This document shows, one piece after another, positions 1-6,262 of a stretch of 64,000 nucleotides of DNA (position 1 is the stretch's first letter; every line of letters begins with the position of its first letter). The position numbers and the translations under genes were made by a program. A model generated the notes under the pieces. It was given only the letters and a program-made list of their open reading frames with translations, did not search any database and was not told where the DNA came from. The DNA comes from DATKDF01 sp963752045 (lineage in GTDB: Bacteria > Acidobacteriota > Vicinamibacteria > Vicinamibacterales > SCN-69-37): NCBI GenBank assembly GCA_963752045.1, contig CAVVWN010000004.1, positions 1-64,000 on the forward strand. The letters are read 5' to 3'.

Positions 1-4
1 ACCC

Positions 5-66
5 GTTGAACCAGACGGCGGCCGGTGCGATCATGAGCCGCCACGGCCGAAACGCAGGCGTCAGCC
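5..66 (+). repeat. Degenerate attC site at left edge
   Basis: The core of this segment (about 14-45) nearly matches the central part of the attC at 4113-4186, sharing GGTGCGATCATG flanked by GGCGGC and GCCGCC. The left core would be GTTGAAC (5-11) and the right core GTCAGCC (60-66); both depart from consensus, so the site may be decayed. It would mark the left boundary of the acetyltransferase cassette. Confidence 0.5.
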
Positions 67-111
67 GGCCCCGAGAGCAATCGGGCGTGACAAGCAGGTG
101 GGAAGCCAACA

Positions 112-663
112 ATGGAGCTTCTTCCAATACACACAGCTCGCCTCGTGCTGCGGCGGTTTTGCACCGACGACCTGGACGCGTTTCAAGTTTACCGATGCGA
201 TCCGGTCGTGGCGCGGTATCAAGACTGGGAGCCGATGTCGGACGAGCAGACGCGGGCGTTTCTCGGGCGGCAAGCACAGCAGACGTTGGGTGCGGCGGGC
301 CAATGGCTGCAGGTGGCCGTGACGCGCCGCGACACGGGCGAGGTGATCGGCGACGTTGGGCTGTGCGTGGTCGATGAGGGGGGCGGCGCGGTCACGCTCG
401 GCTATACGTTGGCACGGTCGGCTCAGGGGCTGGGGTACGCGACCGAAGCGGTGAGGGGAGTACTCGGCGTGCTCCTGGGCCAGGGGCGGGTGCGGTCGGT
501 GGTCGCGGTCACGGACGCACGCAACGCGGGTTCGGTGGCGTTGCTGCGACGGGTTGGGTTCAGGCGCGAGGGCACGGCCGCAGCGGTGTTTCGAGGCGAG
601 GCGTGCCAGGAGCACACGTTCGTGCTCACGGACGAGCAGTGGGCACGCCAGCAGGCCGGCTAA
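112..663 (+). CDS. GNAT family N-acetyltransferase (RimJ/RimL-like)
   Basis: A 183-residue protein of the Acetyltransf_3 type, which moves an acetyl group from acetyl-CoA to an amine; the substrate cannot be told from sequence. The N-terminus (TARLVLRRF, residues 8-16) is the usual opening strand of RimJ/RimL-like enzymes. The acetyl-CoA binding motif A is seen as QGLGYATEAV near residue 105, followed by NAGSVALLRRVGF, the typical motif B region. The ATG at 112 follows a weak GGGAAG and sits about 45 bp after the left-edge attC. The stop codon at 661-663 lies inside the left core of the next attC, so this is the sole gene of its cassette. GNATs are frequent integron cargo. Confidence 0.85.
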   Translation: MELLPIHTARLVLRRFCTDDLDAFQVYRCDPVVARYQDWEPMSDEQTRAFLGRQAQQTLGAAGQWLQVAVTRRDTGEVIGDVGLCVVDEGGGAVTLGYTLARSAQGLGYATEAVRGVLGVLLGQGRVRSVVAVTDARNAGSVALLRRVGFRREGTAAAVFRGEACQEHTFVLTDEQWARQQAG

Positions 664-748
664 CTAGCGGTTGCACCGGACGCGGCGCCGCCGGGCTTCG
701 GGCATCACCGGTGGGTGTGCACCGCGCCGGTGAACCTGATCTTTAGAC
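658..748 (+). repeat. attC site 1
   Basis: Left core GGCTAAC (658-664), right core TTTAGAC (742-748; consensus has G first). The inner arms pair as TGCACCGGACGCGG with the reverse complement of CCGCGCCGGTGAA, leaving unpaired bases on one arm as attC hairpins do. The acetyltransferase stop codon is inside the left core. Confidence 0.7.
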
Positions 749-770
749 CGACGACCCATCGCCCGACGAT

Positions 771-778
771 GGTAGGGT
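771..778 (+). promoter_or_regulatory. Cassette promoter -10-like element before DUF4160
   Basis: GGTAGGGT, with hexamer TAGGGT at 773-778, ends 6 nt before the GTG at 785 and is preceded by GACGAT. The same GACGAYGGTA context stands before the first genes of the cassettes starting at 1428 and 4187. No good -35 is seen. Confidence 0.4.
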
Positions 779-784
779 GGACGA

Positions 785-1053
785 GTGCCGGAACTCTCCC
801 GGTTCTTCGGAATCGTCGTTCGAATGTTCGTCGAAGTGGGCGGCCCGCATCACCGGCCCCATTTCCACGCCTATTACCAGGAACACGCCGCCGTGTTCTC
901 GATCGATACCGCCGAGGTGCTGGCGGCGAGATCCCGATCTCGCAGCGTCGTCTCGTTGAGGCGTGGGTCGAGATCCATCGCGAGGAATTGCAGCAAGACT
1001 GGGACTTGTTGCAATCGGGGCAGCCACCCGTCAAGATTGACCCACTCAGGTAG
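785..1053 (+). pseudogene. DUF4160 protein, frameshifted
   Basis: The first frame gives MPELSRFFGIVVRMF and the PHFHAYY motif typical of DUF4160. The C-terminal half (EIPISQRRLVEAW to the end QPPVKIDPLR) continues in another frame from about 920. Restoring one G in the GGCGGCGAG stretch rejoins a protein of about 90 residues, the normal family length. Either the gene is broken or the assembly has a 1-bp deletion. It is the upstream member of a DUF4160/DUF2442 pair, with the partner starting 5 bp after the stop. The molecular function of the family is not established; adjacency and co-occurrence in cassettes suggest a two-gene unit, perhaps toxin-antitoxin-like. Confidence 0.7.
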
Positions 1054-1058
1054 CGCCA

Positions 1059-1390
1059 TGGCCCACCCCATCCATCGAGTCACCCGGTTCGAGCTGGTCG
1101 GGCCGTACACGCTCGCCGTGGTGTTCGAGGACCGTACCGAGCAAGTGACCGACTTCGAGCCCATTCTGCACGGGGAGTTGTTTGGGCCGCTGCGGGACCA
1201 GGCCGTGTTCAACGCGGTAAGCCTGGATTCGGAGGCGGGGACGTTGCTGTGGCCAAACGGCGCCGACTTCGACCCGGCCACTCTGCATGACTGGCCTCGA
1301 GTGGGAGACGAGTTCGCAAGGCGGGCGAGTACCTGGGACGTCCCCAATCAAGGGCGGGCTAACAACCGAATGGAGCCGACGCGCCGCTGA
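1059..1390 (+). CDS. DUF2442 domain protein
   Basis: A 110-residue protein with the DUF2442 pattern: a strand-rich N-terminus (YTLAVVFEDRTEQVTDF), a LFGPLRD segment and the near-invariant LLWPNGADFDP toward the C-terminus. It follows the frameshifted DUF4160 gene by 5 bp and is presumably co-translated. Its last residues (NNRMEPTRR) are encoded by the attC at 1357-1427, and the stop lies within the hairpin arm, so the natural protein carries an attC-derived tail. Function unknown; DUF2442 genes commonly sit next to DUF4160 genes, and a second such pair is in the next cassette. Confidence 0.8.
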
Positions 1391-1427
1391 ATCGTGGCGG
1401 CGCGCGGCTCATTCGGAAACGTTAGAC
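1357..1427 (+). repeat. attC site 2
   Basis: Left core GGCTAAC (1357-1363), right core GTTAGAC (1421-1427). The inner arms CCGAATGGAGCCGACGCG and the reverse complement of CGCGCGGCTCATTCGG pair almost fully with unpaired single bases on one side, a hallmark of attC bottom-strand hairpins. It strongly resembles the site at 2053-2125. Confidence 0.85.
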
Positions 1428-1524
1428 CGCTGAGCGGATCGGCTGCAAGGTGTCGGCAGCGCAGCCGGCGAGCAGCGGCGTTGACATCGGGCTCGACGTC
1501 GGGCGGCCGTAAAACGGACGACGG

Positions 1525-1530
1525 TATACT
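1525..1530 (+). promoter_or_regulatory. -10 element TATACT before second DUF4160
   Basis: TATACT ends 7 nt before the ATG at 1538 and is preceded by GACGACGG, matching the context of the elements at 771 and 4211. The spacing implies a transcript starting at or next to the start codon. Confidence 0.45.
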
Positions 1531-1537
1531 CGCCTGG

Positions 1538-1798
1538 ATGCCTGTCATCGCCATCTTCTTCGGCATCGTGATCCGGATGTACTACAGGGAGCACGAGCCG
1601 GCGCACTTCCATGCCGAGCACCGCTCGCAGGAAGGGAAGTTCGATTTCGACGGGAACCAGACCATCGGCAACATCACCTCGGCGAATGCGCTGGCGCTCA
1701 TCCGGCAGTGGGCGCAGCTCAATCGCCCGGCGCTCGAGGCGAACTGGTCTAGAATCAAGGCAGGCCAACCCCTTGACCGGATTCCGCCCTTGGAATGA
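1538..1798 (+). CDS. DUF4160 domain protein
   Basis: An 86-residue DUF4160 protein: MPVIAIFFGIVIRMYY at the start, EPAHFHAEH in the middle and the family ending QPLDRIPPLE. The ATG at 1538 is chosen because the family starts at this point and because a TATACT box lies just upstream; the open frame further upstream lacks family similarity. Its stop overlaps the context of the DUF2442 start (TGAGTG), so the two genes are almost certainly translationally coupled. It is an intact paralogue of the frameshifted gene at 785. Function unknown. Confidence 0.8.
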   Translation: MPVIAIFFGIVIRMYYREHEPAHFHAEHRSQEGKFDFDGNQTIGNITSANALALIRQWAQLNRPALEANWSRIKAGQPLDRIPPLE

Positions 1799-2089
1799 GT
1801 GAGGTTGCTCATGGTTTTCCTGCCCCACGTCGTTCGCGCGGAGTACGAACAGGCGTTTCAAATCCGCCTGACGTTCAACGACGGAACCGAAGCGAGCGTG
1901 GACTTTGGAGAATGGCTCGACGGGCCGGTGTTCGAGCCTCTCAAGGATGTCGACTACTTCCGGAAGTTCTTCTTGGACGGGGGCACCGTTGTCTGGCCGA
2001 ACGGCGCCGACATCGCCCCGGAGACGCTGTACCAGGCAGCCCAAGCCACGCGGTCTAACCGGCGAATGGAGCCGACGGCTCGGCGCTGA
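1799..2089 (+). CDS. DUF2442 domain protein
   Basis: A 96-residue protein with the DUF2442 signature FEPLKDVDYFRKFFLDGG then TVVWPNGADIAPETLY. The GTG at 1799 abuts the stop of the DUF4160 gene; an internal ATG at 1811 (MVFLPHVV) is an alternative start. The C-terminal RRMEPTARR is encoded within the attC at 2053-2125, just as in the paralogue at 1059. With its upstream partner it forms the second DUF4160/DUF2442 cassette, and the two copies have diverged well in protein sequence. Function unknown; a toxin-antitoxin-like unit is possible. Confidence 0.8.
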   Translation: MRLLMVFLPHVVRAEYEQAFQIRLTFNDGTEASVDFGEWLDGPVFEPLKDVDYFRKFFLDGGTVVWPNGADIAPETLYQAAQATRSNRRMEPTARR

Positions 2090-2125
2090 CGCTGTCGAGC
2101 CGCGGCTCATTCGCAGCCGTTAGAC
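2053..2125 (+). repeat. attC site 3
   Basis: Left core GTCTAAC (2053-2059) and right core GTTAGAC (2119-2125) are perfect reverse complements and fit the attC consensus. The inner arms include CGAATGGAGCCGACGG and CGCGGCTCATTCG, nearly the same as attC 2. Confidence 0.88.
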
Positions 2126-2133
2126 CGACAAGG

Positions 2134-4053
2134 TCATCGGCGACCGGAGTCCGGCGGTCGGCTGGATGTGCCAGGCAGGAATTTCTCCAGCAGCCGGAAC
2201 TGCGAGAACGCTTCCGCAGGTCGCGGATTCACCACAAACGCAATCTGTCGCCCGTCGGGACGAATCGCCAGCGCATCGGTCGTTGGCCTGAAGCCCTGAA
2301 GCTCGAGCCTGTGTGGCTCCCGGCCGTCCACGGGAATCCACCACAATTCCGTTGGTCCATCGGCGGTTCGGACTGTCGTGATCACCGCCCGGCTGTCCGG
2401 TGTCCATCGAAGATCGCCGTTGTGATTGAACGCTTCTCGCGAACCCTCGACGCGAAGCAGTTCCCATGTACGTGAGGTCTCGGCGTCGAAGGCGCGCAGG
2501 ATGCTGGGTGGGGCCTGGCAGGTCGTTGAAAGGTAGTATCGTCCGTTCGGGGAGGGAGGAGAAGTGTCGCAGGTGCCCTTCCCCAGCTCATCCAACCGCT
2601 CTCCGTCGAGGACTACTGTTTCGTTCGCATCCAAGAGAGTGCGTTGGACATAGGTGCAGTGGCGCCCTCCGTCCCGCGGCAGACACCTGAAGTACCGCAA
2701 GGCCTTGCCGTCCGGTGTGAACGCTGGATGGAAAGCGCCACCAGATCGACCCCGAAATGGAGCGACCATCTCAACTGTTCCGGTCTGTCGAGCCACCGTG
2801 AATATGCCCTTGCGACCCAGAAGGTCGTCCGCTCTGAACACGAGGGTCGATCGATCTGCGGACCAGTCGAACGTCCAGACAAAAGGCAGATTCAGTGGAA
2901 TCGTCGTCGGTACGGTCTCGCCGGCTCGGCAGATGGATAGGCGTGGATGGTCGGTGCTGCCAGAGATCCACATGAGCTCTGTCCCGTCCGCTGACCAGCG
3001 CGGGAACCGAGTCCGGATGTGCTCATCGGCGCAGGCGAGAGGTACTGGGAGCGACAGCTTACCCGTGGCTGGATCGAAGTCCGCCGTGAGCAGAGTCTTG
3101 GAGGGGCCCGGCGGCGGCGCATCGTAGAACAGCGCGCCCTGTGCGGTTACGCCAAGCGGGCTGCCGACGAATCCAGCGTGCAACAGAACAGGAGGCCCAG
3201 CGGCCCGGCCCTTTTCCACGGGAAGGGCCCACAAGCCATTCTGCTGATCGCTTTCCCGCAGGAAGAGAAGGTTCCGTCCGTCCGGTGTCCAATCCGCGAC
3301 GGAATCAGAACTTGGATCCGGAAGCACACGAACAGCTGGTCCTCCGGTGACGGGAAGCAGGAAAAGATCTCGCTGCATGATCGTCTCGCTCGCTGCGCGG
3401 TCGTATGCCACGAACATCCCGTCGGGAGACAGTCGGACTCTTGAGCCGGGAGCCAGTGGCTCAATGGTTGCCAATTCCTCCAAGGCGCCAGTAGAAACCG
3501 TCAGGAGTCCAATGCGCTTGCCTCCTATGGTCACCAAGATCAGCTTGTCATCCGACGACCATCCATGAGGGATGACCCAGGATCCATCCGTGACCTCAAG
3601 AATGCGCCTGGGTGTGTCAGCGGGACTCGCGGCAACAGGAAGAACCCGCAGACCCGTTCCGGCCCCGTTCTTGTCACTTGCGGCGAATGTCACCCACTGA
3701 CCGTCGTGGGAAATGGCCGACTGATCGACAAGGCCGCCATCGCGACCGATTCGCGTCAGCCGGCGATCGCCGCCGGTTTCGAGGTCCCGAGTATGGAGGT
3801 CCCAAACAGGCCCCGCACTGGCATAACTCAGGAGCCGCCCGTCCGGAGAAATCGCTGGCGACACTGCCTGATCAGAACTGCCCGACCAGGGAATCGGTCG
3901 GTCAATCGGGCTCGTCTGAAATGCGGCGGCCAGCAGTGAAGGGGTCTGGGGGGACGCGGCCAAACCGCCCAGAACCACAGCGGTCAGGAGACACATGAGC
4001 CGGAGTCGATAGCCTAGCGCCATTCCCAGGAGGTGAAACCAGCGGTCAGTCAT
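2134..4053 (-). CDS. Exported PD40/TolB-like beta-propeller protein in a reversed cassette
   Basis: A 639-residue protein with an N-terminal hydrophobic segment (about residues 15-45, signal peptide or anchor) followed by repeated WD40-like/TolB blades. Recognisable blade motifs are SPDGRLLSYAS, SHDGQWVTFAA, SPDGMFVAYDR, TPDGRNLLFLR and RPDGRQIAFVV. The C-terminus (LWWIPVDGREP and LLEKFLP) is like the extracytoplasmic half of acidobacterial Ser/Thr kinases, but no kinase domain is present. It fills a 2.06-kb cassette on the strand opposite to the array, with its stop 8 bp from attC 3 and its own upstream region (a possible TACGAT -10 near 4090). The ligand is unknown. Confidence 0.75.
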   Translation of the reverse strand: MTDRWFHLLGMALGYRLRLMCLLTAVVLGGLAASPQTPSLLAAAFQTSPIDRPIPWSGSSDQAVSPAISPDGRLLSYASAGPVWDLHTRDLETGGDRRLTRIGRDGGLVDQSAISHDGQWVTFAASDKNGAGTGLRVLPVAASPADTPRRILEVTDGSWVIPHGWSSDDKLILVTIGGKRIGLLTVSTGALEELATIEPLAPGSRVRLSPDGMFVAYDRAASETIMQRDLFLLPVTGGPAVRVLPDPSSDSVADWTPDGRNLLFLRESDQQNGLWALPVEKGRAAGPPVLLHAGFVGSPLGVTAQGALFYDAPPPGPSKTLLTADFDPATGKLSLPVPLACADEHIRTRFPRWSADGTELMWISGSTDHPRLSICRAGETVPTTIPLNLPFVWTFDWSADRSTLVFRADDLLGRKGIFTVARQTGTVEMVAPFRGRSGGAFHPAFTPDGKALRYFRCLPRDGGRHCTYVQRTLLDANETVVLDGERLDELGKGTCDTSPPSPNGRYYLSTTCQAPPSILRAFDAETSRTWELLRVEGSREAFNHNGDLRWTPDSRAVITTVRTADGPTELWWIPVDGREPHRLELQGFRPTTDALAIRPDGRQIAFVVNPRPAEAFSQFRLLEKFLPGTSSRPPDSGRR

Positions 4054-4112
4054 GCGTTACTTTCTGAATTGTTCTTTGGGTGGCTGATCGTAGCACGGCC
4101 CGTACGGTGACG

Positions 4113-4186
4113 GCCTAACCTCGGCTTGCAGCCGACGGCGGCGGGTGCGATCATGGCGCCGCCGCGGCTGAAGCCGGGCGTTAGGC
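4113..4186 (+). repeat. attC site 4
   Basis: Left core GCCTAAC (4113-4119) and right core GTTAGGC (4180-4186) are perfectly complementary. Inner arms CTCGGCTTGCAGCCGACGGC and the reverse complement of GCCGCGGCTGAAGCCGGGC pair with small asymmetric bulges. The centre (GGTGCGATCATG) matches the left-edge site. Confidence 0.9.
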
Positions 4187-4211
4187 AGAGCCTGACGATA
4201 CGGGACGATGG

Positions 4212-4217
4212 TAGGCT
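4212..4217 (+). promoter_or_regulatory. -10-like element TAGGCT before the antitoxin
   Basis: TAGGCT ends 6 nt before the ATG at 4224 and is preceded by GACGATGG, the same context as the element at 771. It probably drives the toxin-antitoxin pair of this cassette. Confidence 0.4.
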
Positions 4218-4223
4218 TCTTAC

Positions 4224-4463
4224 ATGGATTCGAAGCAGTTGCTTGTTGAGGCGCTGCGGCTCACGGACGAGGAGCGCGCGGCCTTGGCCGGCGAACTCAT
4301 CGATAGCCTCGATTCCGACGTTGATCCCGACGCCGAGGCTTCGTGGGCTGCCGAGATTCGGACGCGCGTGAGCGACCTCGAGGCTGGACGAGCCAAGACC
4401 GTCCCCTGGTCTGAGGCTCGGCGGCGGATTCACGCGGCGGCCGGTCGTGGCTCGCGAACTTGA
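4224..4463 (+). CDS. Addiction-module antitoxin (Unstab_antitox / TIGR02574-like)
   Basis: A 79-residue acidic protein matching the small addiction-module component family: LLVEALRLTDEERAALAGEL, then LIDSLDSDVDPDAEASWAAE and a C-terminal PWSEARRRIH segment. Members act as labile antitoxins that bind a ParE/RelE-type toxin encoded just downstream. Here the toxin frame starts at 4447, overlapping by 17 nt, the usual antitoxin-first arrangement. The start is fixed by the family N-terminus and by TAGGCT just upstream. In a cassette array such a pair would penalise loss of neighbouring cassettes, as proposed for large Vibrio arrays. Confidence 0.85.
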   Translation: MDSKQLLVEALRLTDEERAALAGELIDSLDSDVDPDAEASWAAEIRTRVSDLEAGRAKTVPWSEARRRIHAAAGRGSRT

Positions 4464-4755
4464 GTACATCGACGAGGCGGTAATCGACGCCGAGGGCGCG
4501 GCGCGGTGGTACGCCGAGCGAAGTCCAACAGCCGCGATCCGATTCAGCACCGAGCTCGACGAGGCGGAAGCCGCCATCCTTGATCGGCCGGAGGCCTGGC
4601 CACCAGTCGGCGACGGGAATCGGCACTACCTGCTGCGGCGCTTCCCATTCAGCGTGGTTTATCGCGTCGAGCGGTCCCGGGTGCTCATCGTGGCCGTGGC
4701 CCACGCCCGGCGCCGTCCCGATTACTGGAAACACCGGAAGCGACGGCCTGCCTAA
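4447..4755 (+). CDS. Type II toxin, RelE/ParE family
   Basis: A 102-residue RelE/ParE-superfamily protein: ELEYIDEAVIDAEGAARWYAER at the N-terminus, then HYLLRRFPFSVVYRVE and the C-terminal VAHARRRPDYWKHR, the standard signature of ParE-like toxins (gyrase- or ribosome-directed in studied members). The GTG at 4447 overlaps the antitoxin gene. The stop (TAA, 4753-4755) is part of the left core of attC 5, so translation ends at the cassette boundary. The target is not predictable here. Confidence 0.85.
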   Translation: MARELEYIDEAVIDAEGAARWYAERSPTAAIRFSTELDEAEAAILDRPEAWPPVGDGNRHYLLRRFPFSVVYRVERSRVLIVAVAHARRRPDYWKHRKRRPA

Positions 4756-4834
4756 CAAGCGGCTGCAGCCGGCGGCTTCGGCGGTATTCTCTCGGTGAAC
4801 ATCAAGGGCCGCGGCTGAGCCGCGGTCGTTAGGC
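4750..4834 (+). repeat. attC site 5
   Basis: Left core GCCTAAC (4750-4756), right core GTTAGGC (4828-4834), with AAGCGGCTGCAGCCGG opposed to GCCGCGGCTGAGCCGCGGTC. This is the most classical attC of the window. The toxin stop codon on the left and the stop of the reverse-strand DUF5615 gene on the right both use bases of the two cores. Confidence 0.92.
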
Positions 4835-5149
4835 ACCTACGCGCAGCAGGGTCCTCGGCTTCAGGGTCTTGAGCGCTTCGAGCACGTCGGGAACGAGCGG
4901 TTCAAGGGACTCAAGGCGGTTGCTGTCGGCGACAAGGACGATCACGGCGACGGGCAAAGCCGTGAGATTCTGCTGGAACTCCAAGTTCTGGTCAGCGGTC
5001 AGCAGGACATCGAACGTCTCGGCAGCCCGACGGAGGAGTTCGCCATTGGTCAGGCTCGCCCAGCCCTCCCGCGACACGGTCGAGACATCGTGACCGGTCA
5101 TCGCAAACCCAAGCGGGCGCGGGAGTGACTCATCGAGCAGGATGCGCAC
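4829..5149 (-). CDS. DUF5615 PIN-like toxin-type protein
   Basis: A 106-residue PIN-like protein: VRILLDESLPRPLG at the start (first conserved Asp), MTGHDVSTV, and DVLLTADQNLEFQ with the second acidic cluster, as in the DUF5615/Mut7-C-like RNase-fold proteins paired with DUF433. The GTG at 5149 is preferred over the ATG at 5179 because the family begins at xILLDExLP. It overlaps the end of the upstream DUF433 gene (stop at 5130), indicating translational coupling. Its stop codon TAA is formed by the right core of attC 5. A nuclease-type toxin role is inferred from the family. Confidence 0.8.
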   Translation of the reverse strand: MRILLDESLPRPLGFAMTGHDVSTVSREGWASLTNGELLRRAAETFDVLLTADQNLEFQQNLTALPVAVIVLVADSNRLESLEPLVPDVLEALKTLKPRTLLRVGA

Positions 5150-5363
5150 GCGACAGCAGTAGATCGCCGGCAATCTCAAGCGCAGCCACAGCTTGCGCGC
5201 GGGTCACGGACGGGAAATGGTCGAGAAACCGTTCCAGGGAGTCGCCAGCGGCCAGGTAGTCGAGCAGGTTCTTGATCGGGACGCGGGTGCCCGCGAACAC
5301 CGGCGTTCCACCGAGAATCTCGGGATCGGACCGGACTACAGATTCCAGTGCCGGAATGGACAT
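5130..5363 (-). CDS. DUF433 antitoxin-type protein
   Basis: A 77-residue DUF433 protein with the family hallmark SDPEILGGTPVFAGTRVPI (residues 12-30) and the LLDYLAAGDSLERFLDHFP segment of the winged-helix domain. DUF433 proteins are encoded just before DUF5615 PIN-like proteins and are taken as DNA-binding antitoxins (VapB45-like). The downstream toxin frame overlaps. The pair lies on the minus strand within a plus-oriented cassette, so it needs its own promoter; TAGGAT (minus strand, 5386-5381) is 17 nt upstream of the ATG. Confidence 0.82.
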   Translation of the reverse strand: MSIPALESVVRSDPEILGGTPVFAGTRVPIKNLLDYLAAGDSLERFLDHFPSVTRAQAVAALEIAGDLLLSRAHPAR

Positions 5364-5380
5364 CGTGAACGCTCTGGTCC

Positions 5381-5386
5381 ATCCTA
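5381..5386 (-). promoter_or_regulatory. -10-like element TAGGAT before DUF433
   Basis: Minus strand TAGGAT in context GGCGGTAGGATGGACC, very close to the plus-strand GATGGTAGGGTGGAC at 769-782 before the first DUF4160 gene. The shared motif suggests a common cassette-borne promoter type. The distance to the ATG at 5363 is 17 nt. Confidence 0.4.
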
Positions 5387-5405
5387 CCGCCGATCGAGCT
5401 ACGGT

Positions 5406-5482
5406 GCCTAACCCCGCGCTGCACCCGACGGCCGCGATGTCGGGAGCAGCGACCGGCCGCGGGTGAGTGCGGAACGTTGACC
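5406..5482 (+). repeat. attC site 6 (right end of array)
   Basis: Left core GCCTAAC (5406-5412). The right core GTTGACC (5476-5482) deviates from GTTRRRY. The inner arms CGCGCTGCACCCGACGGCCG and the reverse complement of CGGCCGCGGGTGAGTGCG pair well. It is the last recognisable attC to the right and its right core appears partly decayed. Confidence 0.75.
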
Positions 5483-5508
5483 GTGGGTGCCCTACGGGAG
5501 GTACAACT

Positions 5509-6159
5509 GTGGATGCTTCATCCGCCCGCTATCGTCGGGCAATCGGAGCCGTGAGCCTTATCGTGGGCCCGGGGATGATGAGTGTCGGGGACCTCCTCCA
5601 TCCCCCCGAGCGCTGGGATCCGGTCGCTCAGGTCGCCATCGTCGCAGCGTCAGCCTCGCGATGGTATGAAGCGCATCTGCTGTTGTTCCTTGGGATGCTT
5701 CTTTTCGTCCCCGGCATCCTCGTGTTAACGGAGCTGGCGGCCGGTCGCAAACCCGCGGCAGGATATGCGGGGCGTCTGCTGTTGCTCGTCTCAGTGGGCG
5801 CTCTGTCGGCAGTCTTCGTTTTTGAAATGTTGCTCGGGCGTTTCATCGCGGGGGGCGCCGATCCATCGACCGCGGTCAGCCTCCTTGAGGCCTTCCAGGC
5901 GGGTGCGATCTTCGGAGCGCTTGGGCCTGGGCTGATCGCCTTCTTCATCGGCATCGCCCTCGTCGTTGCGCCACTGGTGTCCACGGCAAGCCCATTACGC
6001 CGGCCGGCCATCGCCTTGGCGCTCGGCGCACTCCTGATCATGGGCGAAATCATCTTGGCGGAGGTTCTGCTCAGTCAGATAGGGAACATCCTCATCCTTG
6101 TTGCCGGGAGCGGCTTTGCATCAGTGCTGCTTCGGGGACCCGGAGAGGCACCTGCATAG
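5509..6159 (+). CDS. Polytopic membrane protein of unknown function
   Basis: A 216-residue hydrophobic protein with about six membrane segments: AIGAVSLIVGPGMMSVG, HLLLFLGMLLFVPGILVLT, LLLLVSVGALSAVFVFEM, IFGALGPGLIAFFIGIALVV, AIALALGALLIMGEIILA and ILILVAGSGFASVLL. The GTG at 5509 is chosen because a good GGGAGGT (5496-5502) lies 7 nt before it; the frame is open further upstream into attC 6. No family was recognised. It follows attC 6 by 26 bp and no further attC is seen after it, so it may be the first resident gene or the last cassette with a lost attC. Confidence 0.65.
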   Translation: MDASSARYRRAIGAVSLIVGPGMMSVGDLLHPPERWDPVAQVAIVAASASRWYEAHLLLFLGMLLFVPGILVLTELAAGRKPAAGYAGRLLLLVSVGALSAVFVFEMLLGRFIAGGADPSTAVSLLEAFQAGAIFGALGPGLIAFFIGIALVVAPLVSTASPLRRPAIALALGALLIMGEIILAEVLLSQIGNILILVAGSGFASVLLRGPGEAPA

Positions 6160-6262
6160 CCTTGTCGAGCGATGGATGACCGCTGCTCAACTTCAACTGG
6201 AGCCGTCCATGCTGGCGCCGCGAGCATGAGGCTACGGTAAACTTCTTCCAAGGGAGGACATT

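Larger units (their letters stand above)
1..5482 (+). mobile_element. Integron-type gene cassette array (attC cluster, no integrase in window)
   Basis: Six attC-like sites, each with a left RYYYAAC-like core and a right GTTRRRY-like core flanking an imperfect palindrome of 71-91 bp, separate short cassettes carrying one or two genes. Several genes end inside or directly on an attC, as integron cassettes do. Contents are GNAT, two DUF4160/DUF2442 pairs, a reversed beta-propeller gene, and two toxin-antitoxin pairs. All sites point the same way, so an attI/intI would lie left of base 1. The window holds no tyrosine recombinase, so this may be a CALIN. attC sequences are heterogeneous but fall into look-alike groups (1357 with 2053; 4113 with the left-edge site). 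The integron assignment is strong; the extent to the left is unknown. Confidence 0.85.

Noticed and set aside
6187..6237. Imperfect palindrome resembling a decayed attC
   Set aside because: AGCC...ATGCT pairs with AGCAT...GGCT, but neither flank has a convincing RYYYAAC or GTTRRRY core.
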